Shown here: positions 7,063 to 16,009 of the stretch, piece by piece
Layout: each line of letters begins with the position of its first letter
How positions within the stretch are numbered: the stretch's first letter is position 1
Source of the DNA: Alphaproteobacteria bacterium UBA828
GTDB lineage: Bacteria; Pseudomonadota; Alphaproteobacteria; UBA828
Assembly: GCA_002296185.1 (NCBI GenBank)
Contig: DBHM01000011.1
Span: forward strand, 117,495 to 144,261
DNA: 26,767 nt
Direction of reading: 5' to 3'
The notes under the pieces: model-generated
What the model was told of the DNA's origin: nothing
Database searches by the model: none
Seen by the model: only the letters and a program-made list of their open reading frames with translations
Position numbers and translations under genes: made by a program

Positions 7063-8151
7063 ATGCTTTATAATCTTTTATTTCCTCTAGCTGATGAAGC
7101 AGGATTTCTTAACCTCTTTCAGTATTTAACATTCCGGACCGGAGGAGCTGTAATAACAGCTCTGATAGTAAGTTTTCTTTTTGGCCCCGTAATTATACGT
7201 ACGTTGAAGGTTCGCCAAGGAAAGGGTCAACCAATTAGGGCTGACGGACCTGAAGGACATTTAATCACAAAAAAGGGGACTCCTACGATGGGCGGTGTCC
7301 TAATCCTGTTTGGCCTTCTTTGTGGAACTCTTCTTTGGGCTGATCTAACCAGTGCACATGTATGGATTTTATTAACTATAACCCTAGGTTTTGGGGTCAT
7401 AGGTTTTGTTGATGATTTTTTAAAGGTTCGTCGTCAGACATCGGTAGGCGTTCCAGGTCGCATTAAGATTCTTCTCCAGATCGCCATAGCCTTGGGAACA
7501 ACTTTTTGGTTAATTCACCTAACTGGTTCAGAGTATAATTCTGGTTTAGCCCTTCCTTTTGTTAAATCTATACTGATTGATCTAGGCTGGTTTTTCATTC
7601 CTTTTGCAGTCTTTGTAATGGTTGGAGCATCGAATGCTGTTAATTTAACAGACGGTCTTGATGGTCTTGCGATCGTTCCGATTATGATCGCTGCGGCAGT
7701 CTTTGGGGTAATTTCTTACTTTGTGGGAAATGCTGTGTTTAGTGAATATCTTCAGCTTCACTATGTTGCTGGAGCCGGAGAGTTATCAGTATTTTGTGGT
7801 GCTTTGGTGGGCGCCGGACTGGGATTCTTATGGTTTAACGCCCCGCCTGCGATGGTCTTTATGGGAGATACTGGATCTTTAGCAGCAGGTGCGGCCCTTG
7901 GTGCAATCTCAGTTATGACTAAACATGAACTTGTTTTGGCAATTGTTGGAGGTCTTTTCGTACTAGAAACAGTATCGGTAATTGTCCAAGTTGGAAGCTT
8001 CCGTCTTTTTGGGCGTAGAGTTTTTCAGATGGCGCCACTACATCACCATTATGAAAGAAAGGGTATTGCTGAACCCACAATCGTAATTCGTTTTTGGATT
8101 ATATCTGTCATTCTTGCGCTCATTGGTCTTGCAACACTTAAACTTAGGTAA
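7063..8151 (+). CDS. mraY: Phospho-MurNAc-pentapeptide translocase MraY
   Basis: Polytopic inner-membrane enzyme that transfers phospho-MurNAc-pentapeptide to undecaprenyl phosphate, making lipid I. The 362-residue protein is mostly hydrophobic (about ten membrane spans). It carries the conserved acidic pair in VDDFLKV (D117, D118), the cytoplasmic loop NAVNLTDGLDGL (191-202), the catalytic-region aspartate in FMGDTGS (D269), and the histidine motif HHHYERKG (327-334). The beginning MLYNLLFPLADE is typical of alphaproteobacterial MraY. GGAAG about ten bases upstream supports the ATG. Target family of muraymycin- and tunicamycin-type nucleoside inhibitors and of phage lysis protein E. Confidence 0.97.
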   Translation: MLYNLLFPLADEAGFLNLFQYLTFRTGGAVITALIVSFLFGPVIIRTLKVRQGKGQPIRADGPEGHLITKKGTPTMGGVLILFGLLCGTLLWADLTSAHVWILLTITLGFGVIGFVDDFLKVRRQTSVGVPGRIKILLQIAIALGTTFWLIHLTGSEYNSGLALPFVKSILIDLGWFFIPFAVFVMVGASNAVNLTDGLDGLAIVPIMIAAAVFGVISYFVGNAVFSEYLQLHYVAGAGELSVFCGALVGAGLGFLWFNAPPAMVFMGDTGSLAAGAALGAISVMTKHELVLAIVGGLFVLETVSVIVQVGSFRLFGRRVFQMAPLHHHYERKGIAEPTIVIRFWIISVILALIGLATLKLR

Positions 8152-8155
8152 TGTG

Positions 8156-9544
8156 ATGATAAAGCCTCATAAATATACAAATAAAGGTGTTGCTATTCTC
8201 GGTTTGGGTAAGACAGGCCGATCGGCAGTTGAGTTTTTTTCTAAAGTAGACGCAAATCCTATAATTGTATGGGATGACGATGAGTCTCGGATCCAGGGAT
8301 TGCCATCCCATGTTAATTTATTTCGTCATAGCGAAATTAAATGGGAAAATTTGGAGCTGCTTATTCCCTCTCCGGGTATAGGAAGTGATCATCCAATGAG
8401 CATAGCTGCAAGGACTGCGGGTTGTAATGTAAGAAGCGACATAGAGGTACTATGGGAAAATATGCCCGAAGCTAAGTATATCGGTATTACGGGTACAAAT
8501 GGAAAGTCAACAACTACAGCATTAATTTCCCATATACTTAATTTTTCTGGAGTTACAAACGCTGTTGGAGGAAATTTTGGTACTCCAGCCTTGTCGCTAC
8601 CAAATCTCTCAAAAGATGAAATTTATATTCTTGAACTTTCATCATTCCAACTTTCATTATGTAACAGTTTATCTTTTGATATAGCGGCTTTGATAAATAT
8701 CTCGGAAGATCATCTTGAATGGCATGGATCTCTTGATGCTTATATTGAGGCAAAACTGGGTATATTTAGGAAAGGTAGACTCTCTAATGCGATTATTGGA
8801 ATCGATGATATTAATACCCAAAAAATTTATTCTAAATTAGTTAAAGAAAAGATAAATAATATTATCCCGGTATCGTCTAATCATATAATTGATTGTGGTA
8901 TTTCTTTTAGTAATGGTTTTTTGTACGAGGATGGGAAAAGAGTTTGCTGTATTAAAAAAATTCCTAGTCTAATAGGGAAGCATAACGCTCAGAATGCTGC
9001 GGTGGCTTGGGCTGTAGTAAGGGCAGCTGGTGTATCAAAAGAATCTGCAAGAAAAGGAATATCCGATTTCCCGGGTTTAGAACACAGAATGGAAAGTGTT
9101 TCTGAGATACATGGGGTTAGGTTTATCAATGATAGTAAAGCTACAAACCCAGAAGCTGCTGCAAGAGCTCTTGATACTTTTTCATCTATATATTGGATCG
9201 CTGGTGGTAGAGCAAAGTGTAATGATATAAGCCCATTAAAAAAATCGATAAAAAGTGTAAAGCACGTTTTTCTATTTGGTGAGTCCGGTTATTCTTTAGA
9301 AGTAGGTTTAGAAGGGCTAACTAAAAGTAATCGTTTTGTTGATCTTAAAAGTGCAATAAAGGCAGCCGCAGCAACCGCTATAGAAGATTCTGAACCAGAT
9401 GCTGTAGTCCTTTTTTCTCCAGCCTGCTCTTCATTTGATCAGTTTGATAATTTTGAGGATAGGGGTCACGCCTTTAAGCGTCATGTATCGGATTTAGAGA
9501 ATCTCAATTTAGACGAACTTTTGAGAGGAGCCTCTAGTGAGTAG
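8156..9544 (+). CDS. murD: UDP-MurNAc-L-Ala:D-glutamate ligase MurD
   Basis: Cytoplasmic Mur ligase adding D-glutamate as the second stem residue. The N-terminal Rossmann-like segment VAILGLGKTGRSAVEF is followed by the P-loop TGTNGKST at about 112-119 and the C-terminal substrate motif FINDSKATNPEAA. The length is 462 residues from ATG 8156. I prefer this start because AGG (8146-8148) is well spaced before it. An in-frame start at 8114 would overlap mraY by 38 bases and add residues not seen in the family; GTG 8153 is also possible. Four bases separate it from mraY, and it overlaps ftsW by eight bases. Confidence 0.95.
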   Translation: MIKPHKYTNKGVAILGLGKTGRSAVEFFSKVDANPIIVWDDDESRIQGLPSHVNLFRHSEIKWENLELLIPSPGIGSDHPMSIAARTAGCNVRSDIEVLWENMPEAKYIGITGTNGKSTTTALISHILNFSGVTNAVGGNFGTPALSLPNLSKDEIYILELSSFQLSLCNSLSFDIAALINISEDHLEWHGSLDAYIEAKLGIFRKGRLSNAIIGIDDINTQKIYSKLVKEKINNIIPVSSNHIIDCGISFSNGFLYEDGKRVCCIKKIPSLIGKHNAQNAAVAWAVVRAAGVSKESARKGISDFPGLEHRMESVSEIHGVRFINDSKATNPEAAARALDTFSSIYWIAGGRAKCNDISPLKKSIKSVKHVFLFGESGYSLEVGLEGLTKSNRFVDLKSAIKAAAATAIEDSEPDAVVLFSPACSSFDQFDNFEDRGHAFKRHVSDLENLNLDELLRGASSE

Positions 9545-10664
9545 CTTCTCCCGAACAGATAGAAGTATACTTGGACGATGGTGGTGGACAGTCGATCGAT
9601 GGAATCTAATTGCACTTGTACTTTTAGCGGCAATTGGTGCCATCTTAACAATGGCTGCTGCACCAGGGGCAGCGGAGAGAATTGGTTATGAGCCCTTTCA
9701 TTTTGTTAGAAATCAGTTTGTATTTTTTGGTCCAGCAATAATCCTTCTAATTACAGTTTCGTTGTTCACGCCAACTACTATTAGGCGGTTTGCGGCTATC
9801 GGTCTAATACTAGCTCTAATATTAATGGTTATTACTTTACTGGCAGGTTTTGAAGCAAAGGGAGCAATTAGGTGGATAAGTTTAGGGGGGTTTAGTATAC
9901 AGCCTTCAGAGTTTCTCAAGCCTTGCTTTGCTGTTGTGGCGGCATGGATGTTTGCCGCTCAGAAAAATGATCCAAAATTTCCGGGAAGAATAATTGCTTC
10001 CAGCTTATTTATATTAGTGATTGGGCTTTTAATTCTACAACCAGATTTTGGAATGACTATTACTGTAACCGCTGTTTGGTTTGTCCAGTTTTTTCTTGCT
10101 GGCCTGCCAATGTTGTGGGTAGCTATTGGGTTAGTTGGCGGTTTGGGGTTAGTTGTAGCAGCTTATACAGTATTACCTCATGTAGCGGATAGAATTGATC
10201 GTTTTATATATCCAGAAATTGGTGACCAGTACAATGTCAACACTTCATTAAAAGCTTTCGAGAATGGAGGTTTATTCGGCATTGGTCCTGGGGAGGGTTT
10301 GGTCAAAGTAGATCTCCCTGAAAGTCATACTGACTTTATTTTTGCTGTGGCTGGAGAAGAATTTGGTGCTCTAGCATGTTTGCTAATAGTTGGTCTTTTC
10401 GGTTTTATTGTTCTAAGAGGATTTTCTCGAGTTCTCAGGGATGCAAACCTTTTTATCCTCCTATCTGTCGCTGGTCTACTTACACAGTTTGGGTTGCAGG
10501 CATTAATAAATATGGGTGTTGCTGTTCGTCTTTTACCAGCTAAGGGTATGACTTTACCTTTTGTAAGCTATGGAGGGTCATCATTAATTGCTACAGCAAT
10601 AGGGATGGGCATGGTGCTTGCACTTACAAGAAGTAATTATCTGAAACGCGAGGACCAGAAATGA
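9537..10664 (+). CDS. ftsW: Septal peptidoglycan polymerase FtsW (SEDS family)
   Basis: Polytopic inner-membrane SEDS glycosyltransferase that polymerises lipid II at the division site as a pair with FtsI. It has 375 residues and about ten membrane spans. SEDS motifs are IQPSEFLK (121-128), LQPDFG (167-172), the large loop segment PESHTDFIFAVAGEE (261-275), whose aspartate at 266 corresponds to the essential acidic residue region, and GMTLPFVSYGGSS (337-349). The start is GTG with AGAGGAG six bases upstream, inside the end of murD. Four-base ATGA overlap with murG. Position between murD and murG identifies it as FtsW rather than RodA. Confidence 0.96.
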   Translation: MSSFSRTDRSILGRWWWTVDRWNLIALVLLAAIGAILTMAAAPGAAERIGYEPFHFVRNQFVFFGPAIILLITVSLFTPTTIRRFAAIGLILALILMVITLLAGFEAKGAIRWISLGGFSIQPSEFLKPCFAVVAAWMFAAQKNDPKFPGRIIASSLFILVIGLLILQPDFGMTITVTAVWFVQFFLAGLPMLWVAIGLVGGLGLVVAAYTVLPHVADRIDRFIYPEIGDQYNVNTSLKAFENGGLFGIGPGEGLVKVDLPESHTDFIFAVAGEEFGALACLLIVGLFGFIVLRGFSRVLRDANLFILLSVAGLLTQFGLQALINMGVAVRLLPAKGMTLPFVSYGGSSLIATAIGMGMVLALTRSNYLKREDQK

Positions 10665-11818
10665 TTGAGGCTAAAGAAAAAAATCAGTTGATCGTTTTGG
10701 CTGCAGGAGGAACGGGGGGGCATGTTTTTCCAGCAGAGGCATTGGCCTCTGAACTAATTTCGCGTGGTTATGAATTAGCGTTGCTTACTGATAAAAGAGC
10801 TCAAGCATATAAGGGAACACTTGGCTCTCTTAATAGGCACATAATTTTTTCCTCAAAACCATTGACGCATACGTATATTTCTTTCGCAGCGTCTTCTATT
10901 TTTACAGCAGTAAGTATTATATCTGCTTGGCGAGTATTAAAAACTTTGTCGCCCTCTCTTGTGGTTGGTTTTGGTGGTTATGTATCTTTACCGACTATTA
11001 TTGCGGCTAGATTTAATAGGATATCAACTATCATTCATGAGCAGAACGCTGTTTTGGGGCGGGCGAATCAAATACTGGCCCCTATGGCAAAAAATATAGC
11101 CACAAGCTTCCCAGAAACCAAGGGTACTGATAGCTATCAAGGAAAAGTGACACAGACTGGTAATCCAGTGCGTGAGGAAATTATTACATTATGCGAACAA
11201 AGTTACGAACCGCCTGAAAAATCGGGTACTATTCGTTTGTTAGTTTTAGGGGGGAGCCAGGGCGCAGCATCGATTGATAATTTTATACCGGCAGCAATTG
11301 CAAAACTGCCTAAGTCTCTTACAGAACGATTATATTTAACTCATCAATCTCGTTTAGAAAATGTAGATTTATTAAGAAATAAGTTTTCTCAATTAGGAAT
11401 TAAGGCCAATGTACAAGGGTTTTACAGAGATATAGCTTCGAAGATTTCAGAGTCACATTTAGTGATAGCAAGAGCTGGTGCCTCCACTATTTCTGAGATT
11501 TCAGTGATGGGAAAGCCTGCACTGCTTATCCCTTATCCGCGCGCAATAGGTCAGCATCAGAAAAGAAATGCAATTCAGTTTTCTAGGAATAGCGCGTGTG
11601 AAATTCTTGAAGAAAAGAATTTTAGCTCAGAATTTCTTGCTGAGAAAATGGCTGCTCTTCTATCAAACACTAATAAGCTCAAGAGTATGGCAAAAGCATC
11701 CAAAAATTTTGGCCGACCACATGCTGCAAAAGAACTTGCAGATCTTGTTGAGGAAGTCTCGCCTCGGTCTGGAGATAAATATTTTAAATCGAAGAGGCCT
11801 TTAGGGGAAGTCGGATGA
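10661..11818 (+). CDS. murG: UDP-GlcNAc:lipid I N-acetylglucosaminyltransferase MurG
   Basis: Peripheral inner-membrane GT-B glycosyltransferase that converts lipid I to lipid II by transfer of GlcNAc. Visible motifs are the N-terminal glycine loop AAGGTGGHVFPA (14-25), GFGGYVSLP (103-111), HEQNAVLGRAN (126-136), the second glycine loop LGGSQGA (196-202), and the UDP-GlcNAc site RAGASTISE (271-279) followed by PYPRAIGQHQ. At 385 residues it is slightly long for the family, because of about 20 polar C-terminal residues. It starts at an ATG overlapping the ftsW stop and ends overlapping the murC start. Confidence 0.97.
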   Translation: MIEAKEKNQLIVLAAGGTGGHVFPAEALASELISRGYELALLTDKRAQAYKGTLGSLNRHIIFSSKPLTHTYISFAASSIFTAVSIISAWRVLKTLSPSLVVGFGGYVSLPTIIAARFNRISTIIHEQNAVLGRANQILAPMAKNIATSFPETKGTDSYQGKVTQTGNPVREEIITLCEQSYEPPEKSGTIRLLVLGGSQGAASIDNFIPAAIAKLPKSLTERLYLTHQSRLENVDLLRNKFSQLGIKANVQGFYRDIASKISESHLVIARAGASTISEISVMGKPALLIPYPRAIGQHQKRNAIQFSRNSACEILEEKNFSSEFLAEKMAALLSNTNKLKSMAKASKNFGRPHAAKELADLVEEVSPRSGDKYFKSKRPLGEVG

Positions 11819-13266
11819 AATCTTTACCTCTATCAATAGGTCGTCTCCACTTTGTTGGTATAGGTGGGATTGGAATGAGCGGCATAGCTGAGGTAATGCA
11901 TAATTTAGGTTACCAGGTGCAGGGATCTGATATTTCTGAGAGTCAAAATGTTAAGAGGCTTCAAGATATGGGCATTAATATCCAACTTGGACATAATGTT
12001 AAGAATATTGAAGGCTCTGAAGTTGTAGTCGTTTCCTCAGCAATTGCTAAAGATAATCCTGAGGTTATCGCTGCAAGAGAAAAATTTATACCAGTTGTGC
12101 AACGAGCAGAAATGCTTGCTGAATTAATGAGATTAAAGTGGTCAATAGCTGTTTCTGGTACTCATGGAAAAACCACAACGACTTCAATTATAGCTGCAGT
12201 GCTGGATGCTGTAGGGCTTGACCCTACAGTGATTAACGGCGGGATTATTAATGCATATGGTACTAACGCCCGAATTGGGGATGGCGAGTGGATGGTAGTG
12301 GAATCTGACGAGTCTGATGGTAGCTTTGTTAAGTTACCGGCCACAGTTGCCGTGGTAACAAATATTGATCCGGAGCATATGGAATTTTATGGAAATTTTG
12401 ACGCCGTAAGAGCGGCTTATAGAAATTTTATTGATAGTATTCCTTTTTATGGTTTTGCAGTACTTTGTATTGATCACCCTGAAGTGCAGGCTCTCATTGG
12501 TAGGGTTTGGGATAGAAGGGTAATTACTTATGGCCTTACTCCTCAGGCTGATATTAGGGCCTATAATATCTCTACAAATTCTTTCGGGTCAGCTTTTGAT
12601 ATCTCAATATCTGATAGAGTTAGGGGAAATGGAGACAGCCTTAAAAAGGTTCGTCTTCCGATGGTTGGTAATCATAATATTCTAAATGCTCTTGCGGCAG
12701 TTTCTATTGCCCATGAAATGGGAATTGATCATAATATTATACTTAGTGCCCTATCAAAATTTACAGGTGTAAAGCGCCGTTTTACAAAAACGGGGATAGT
12801 TGATGGTATAACAATAATTGATGATTATGGTCATCATCCTGTTGAAATAGCAGCTGTTCTAGAGTCGGCAAGGGCAGCCTATAATGGAAAAATTATAGCT
12901 GTTGTTCAACCTCATCGCTTCAGTCGTCTGAAAAGTTTATTCGAGGACTTCTGCTCATGCTTTAACGATGCCGATATAGTTGTGGTATCAGAAGTTTATG
13001 CCGCAGGAGAGGATCCAGAATTAGGAATTAATAGAGATACACTCGTCGAAGGTCTTCGTTCTAGGGGGCACCGCCATGTTATTCCTTTAAGTAGTCCGAA
13101 AGATTTAGCGGGGTGTATAAATCCATTTTTAGAGCCAAAAGATATTGTGGTCTGTCTTGGTGCAGGAGATATAACCCAGTGGGCTAATCTACTCCCAAAA
13201 GAATTATCTGACCTACGTGGAACGAGTTTTATTGACTCCTTTCGTGCGGGGCTTGGGAGGTCATGA
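11815..13266 (+). CDS. murC: UDP-N-acetylmuramate:L-alanine ligase MurC
   Basis: Cytoplasmic Mur ligase adding the first stem residue, L-alanine, to UDP-MurNAc. The 483-residue protein begins with the dinucleotide-fold-like loop GIGGIGMSG (15-23) and has the P-loop GTHGKTTT (115-122). It also shows VVESDESDGSF and DDYGHHPVEI, the MurC-specific form of the C-terminal domain motif. ATGA overlap with murG, with AGGGG about seven bases before the start. It and MurB, next in the operon, act in reverse order of gene position: MurB makes the substrate that MurC uses. Confidence 0.97.
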   Translation: MKSLPLSIGRLHFVGIGGIGMSGIAEVMHNLGYQVQGSDISESQNVKRLQDMGINIQLGHNVKNIEGSEVVVVSSAIAKDNPEVIAAREKFIPVVQRAEMLAELMRLKWSIAVSGTHGKTTTTSIIAAVLDAVGLDPTVINGGIINAYGTNARIGDGEWMVVESDESDGSFVKLPATVAVVTNIDPEHMEFYGNFDAVRAAYRNFIDSIPFYGFAVLCIDHPEVQALIGRVWDRRVITYGLTPQADIRAYNISTNSFGSAFDISISDRVRGNGDSLKKVRLPMVGNHNILNALAAVSIAHEMGIDHNIILSALSKFTGVKRRFTKTGIVDGITIIDDYGHHPVEIAAVLESARAAYNGKIIAVVQPHRFSRLKSLFEDFCSCFNDADIVVVSEVYAAGEDPELGINRDTLVEGLRSRGHRHVIPLSSPKDLAGCINPFLEPKDIVVCLGAGDITQWANLLPKELSDLRGTSFIDSFRAGLGRS

Positions 13267-14222
13267 TGGGTAATTATTCCTTAGAAGAATTTTTAGATTG
13301 GGATCCACCTATACGCGGAAGAATATCTACTAATGCCGCAATCGGAAAGACAACGTGGTTTCAGGTTGGTGGAAATGCAGATATTCTTTTTAGGCCTAAG
13401 GATACTAAGGACCTTGCTAATTTTCTAAATAATTGTCCTAGGGATATAGGGGTTACAGTAATCGGTGCCGGTTCAAATATTCTTGTTCGTGACGGTGGTA
13501 TATCAGGGGTCACTATTCGACTTAGAGATGGGTTTAGGAATGTGTCCTTTGAGAAACATAATGACGAGGAAGTCATTGTAACTTGTGGTGCTGGGGCTCT
13601 TGACGTCATTGTTTCAAGAAAGGCAGCTGCAGAGGGTGTCGGAGGGCTTGAGTTTTTATCAGGTGTCCCTGGTACTATTGGTGGTGCTTTGCGAATGAAT
13701 GCAGGTGCTTATGGAAAGGAGATGAAAGATGTTGTTGTCTGGGCTACTGCATTAGATGGTCAGGGTTCAGAACACAAACTTTCTAATAATGATATTAGTT
13801 TTAATTATCGGCATTGTAATATCCCAAATGATTGGATTTTTACTTCTGCCGCCTTGCGAGCAAACATCCTAGACAAGAGTGCCATCCAATCTTCGATTGA
13901 AAGAATAGCTAATCAACGGTCGGATACACAGCCAATACGCGCTAGGACGAGTGGGAGCACCTTTAAGAATCCTAATGGACATAAAGCATGGGAACTTATT
14001 GATAGAGCTGGATGCCGAGGGCTCCGACTTGGTGGTGCGAAGGTTTCAGAAAAGCATTGTAATTTCTTAGTAAATGCAGAAAACGCAACTGCTGCAGATC
14101 TAGAAAATTTAGGGGAGGAAATCCGTCGACGTGTGAAAGACAGTTGCGGAATTATTTTAGAGTGGGAGATTGAGCGTGTGGGTCAACATAACAGCAGTGC
14201 TCATGGGAGTACAAAAATATAA
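13266..14222 (+). CDS. murB: UDP-N-acetylenolpyruvoylglucosamine reductase MurB (type II)
   Basis: FAD- and NADPH-dependent cytoplasmic enzyme that reduces UDP-GlcNAc-enolpyruvate to UDP-MurNAc. FAD-binding motifs are VIGAGSNILVRDGG (about 65-78) and SGVPGTIGGALRMNAGAYG (about 132-150). The catalytic serine lies in GSTFKNP (about 230-236), and the conserved C-terminal glutamate is in LEWEIERVG (about 298-306). The 318-residue size and the direct GSTFKNP motif place it in type II, without the extra tyrosine loop of the E. coli enzyme. I chose ATG 13266 because GGGAGG (13255-13260) is then five bases away. The adjacent in-frame ATG 13263 would leave only two bases. Confidence 0.95.
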   Translation: MGNYSLEEFLDWDPPIRGRISTNAAIGKTTWFQVGGNADILFRPKDTKDLANFLNNCPRDIGVTVIGAGSNILVRDGGISGVTIRLRDGFRNVSFEKHNDEEVIVTCGAGALDVIVSRKAAAEGVGGLEFLSGVPGTIGGALRMNAGAYGKEMKDVVVWATALDGQGSEHKLSNNDISFNYRHCNIPNDWIFTSAALRANILDKSAIQSSIERIANQRSDTQPIRARTSGSTFKNPNGHKAWELIDRAGCRGLRLGGAKVSEKHCNFLVNAENATAADLENLGEEIRRRVKDSCGIILEWEIERVGQHNSSAHGSTKI

Positions 14223-15145
14223 TGACTGAAAAACAGACTCATATTGCTGTTTTGATGGGCGGATGGTCGTCCGAGCGAGACGTTTCATTAGTCTCAGGAA
14301 ATGCTGTTGCCAAAGTGTTAGGTGACAGAGGATATAAGGTCTCAAAAATTGATGTTGATCATAGTTTTTCTGAGAAATTGAAAAAAATAAAACCTGATGC
14401 TGTCTTTAATGCACTTCATGGTAGGTGGGGGGAGGATGGTTGCGTTCAGGGGGCACTAGAAATTTTAAAGATCCCTTACACTCATTCCGGTGTTCTTGCA
14501 TCAGCTATAGCAATGAATAAACCTATTGCACGGAGAATGTTTATATCCGCTGGTATTCAATGTCCAGACAGTATCATTATTGACCGCAATGATGTAATCG
14601 CCGGAAAAGGTATGGAGCCCCCCTTTGTTGTGAAGCCAATAAACGAAGGGTCAAGTGTAGGGGTTATAATCGTAACAGAGAAATCTGATCTTTCACTTCT
14701 AGATAGTTCCGAGTGGATTTGGGGTGAAAAGATAATAGTAGAACGTTTTATACCTGGTCGAGATATACAGGTTGCAGTAATGGGCGATAAAGCTATTGGT
14801 GCAATAGAGATAAGACCTAAGGGTAAGTTTTATGACTATGAGTCAAAATATACGCCTGGCAGGGCCGAGCACTTTATGCCTGCTCCTATCCATCCCGATA
14901 TTTACTCAGAGGCCCTCTCTATCGCTGAAACAAGTCATTGTGTACTGGGTTGTCGTGGTGTGACTAGGGCAGATCTTCGGTATGACGATAGTGAAGGTAA
15001 TTCCGGAAAATTATATATGTTAGAAATTAATACTCAGCCTGGAATGACTCCTCTTTCTTTAGTTCCTGAAATAGCAGCTGACGTTGGCATAGAGTTTCCA
15101 GATCTAGTCCAATGGATGATTAAGGAGGCGAAATGCGACAACTAA
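14222..15145 (+). CDS. ddl: D-alanine:D-alanine ligase
   Basis: ATP-grasp enzyme making the D-Ala-D-Ala dipeptide for MurF; cytoplasmic. The 307-residue protein has the N-terminal GGWSSERDVS motif with the D-Ala-contacting glutamate (E18), PFVVKPINEGSSVGV (134-148) with the active-site serine, and the FYDYESKY segment (203-210). The metal ligands lie in RADLRYDD (D251) and LEINTQPGMT (E268, N270). The overall family look is D-Ala-D-Ala, with no sign of D-lactate or D-serine specificity, although specificity cannot be proved from sequence. ATG shares one base with the murB stop. Its 3' end overlaps ftsQ by 13 bases. Confidence 0.96.
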   Translation: MTEKQTHIAVLMGGWSSERDVSLVSGNAVAKVLGDRGYKVSKIDVDHSFSEKLKKIKPDAVFNALHGRWGEDGCVQGALEILKIPYTHSGVLASAIAMNKPIARRMFISAGIQCPDSIIIDRNDVIAGKGMEPPFVVKPINEGSSVGVIIVTEKSDLSLLDSSEWIWGEKIIVERFIPGRDIQVAVMGDKAIGAIEIRPKGKFYDYESKYTPGRAEHFMPAPIHPDIYSEALSIAETSHCVLGCRGVTRADLRYDDSEGNSGKLYMLEINTQPGMTPLSLVPEIAADVGIEFPDLVQWMIKEAKCDN

Positions 15146-15999
15146 GTTTTGATGATCGACTTCGTCCCCGTGGTCAATCTACTAAGAAAAAGCGCAGATC
15201 TATTAGCTGGTTTACAATTCGTAAGAGAGTATGGAAACGTAAGAGAACTATTATCTGGACTGTATGTTTAATAGGATTATCTCTTGTAGTTGGTATATGG
15301 GTTTCAAAACCTAATAGCACTGATTTAGTGGAGAATCAGATTGGTAGAAATATAACTGAAATAAGCTCAGCTCTTGGTATGAGAGTAAGTAATGTTTTTT
15401 CAGAGGGCCGTAAAAAAACTTCAGTCAAAGATATTTTGCAAGCACTAAGGGTTAAGCGTGGAGATCCTATTATTAATTTTGATGCAGCGGAGGCCCAGTC
15501 TCGCGTAGAAGCGTTGGGATGGGTTAGATCGGCTGTTGTTACTCGTAAGCTTCCGGACTCGATATATATTCAGATTCAAGAGAGGAAGCCTTTTGCTCTG
15601 TGGCAAAGCCAAGGTCGCGTGACTTTAATAGATCGTGAAGGAAAGGAAATTTTAGATACAGGATTAGAGTCTTATAACTATCTACCCCTTATAGTTGGTG
15701 ATGATGCACGTAAATACGCGCCAGAATTATTTGACGTGATGGCAAGTCAGCCAGATCTTTTCAGACAGGTTTTGGCTGCTGTTCGTATTGGGAATAGACG
15801 GTGGGATATATTATTTGTAGGAGGACTTAGAGTCTATCTTCCTCAGCATGGAATTAGCAATGCATGGACTCGTTTAGCTGCTGCAAACTCTGAAAAAGAC
15901 TTTTTTAATAGAGATATTTCTACGGTCGATCTACGTCTTCCTGACCGCATGATAATTCGAGTTATATCAGAAAACAAAATTGATGGTGAAACAACATGA
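15133..15999 (+). CDS. ftsQ: Cell division protein FtsQ
   Basis: Bitopic inner-membrane division protein, part of FtsQLB linking early and late divisome proteins. The 288-residue protein has a strongly basic cytoplasmic tail (about 1-38, rich in K and R), one membrane segment (about 39-57), a POTRA domain (about 84-153, with GDPIINFDAAEAQSRVEALGW-type sequence) and a beta-rich FtsQ domain after it. The start is very well supported: a full AAGGAGG (15122-15128) lies four bases before the ATG, inside ddl. The strong site may let ftsQ be translated independently of ddl. Ten bases separate it from ftsA. Confidence 0.94.
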   Translation: MRQLSFDDRLRPRGQSTKKKRRSISWFTIRKRVWKRKRTIIWTVCLIGLSLVVGIWVSKPNSTDLVENQIGRNITEISSALGMRVSNVFSEGRKKTSVKDILQALRVKRGDPIINFDAAEAQSRVEALGWVRSAVVTRKLPDSIYIQIQERKPFALWQSQGRVTLIDREGKEILDTGLESYNYLPLIVGDDARKYAPELFDVMASQPDLFRQVLAAVRIGNRRWDILFVGGLRVYLPQHGISNAWTRLAAANSEKDFFNRDISTVDLRLPDRMIIRVISENKIDGETT

Positions 16000-16009
16000 C
16001 GAGTTCAAA

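Noticed and set aside
8114..8155. Upstream start for murD giving 14 extra residues
   Set aside because: It would overlap mraY by 38 bases, and the added residues are not typical of MurD. ATG 8156 has a better placed ribosome binding site.
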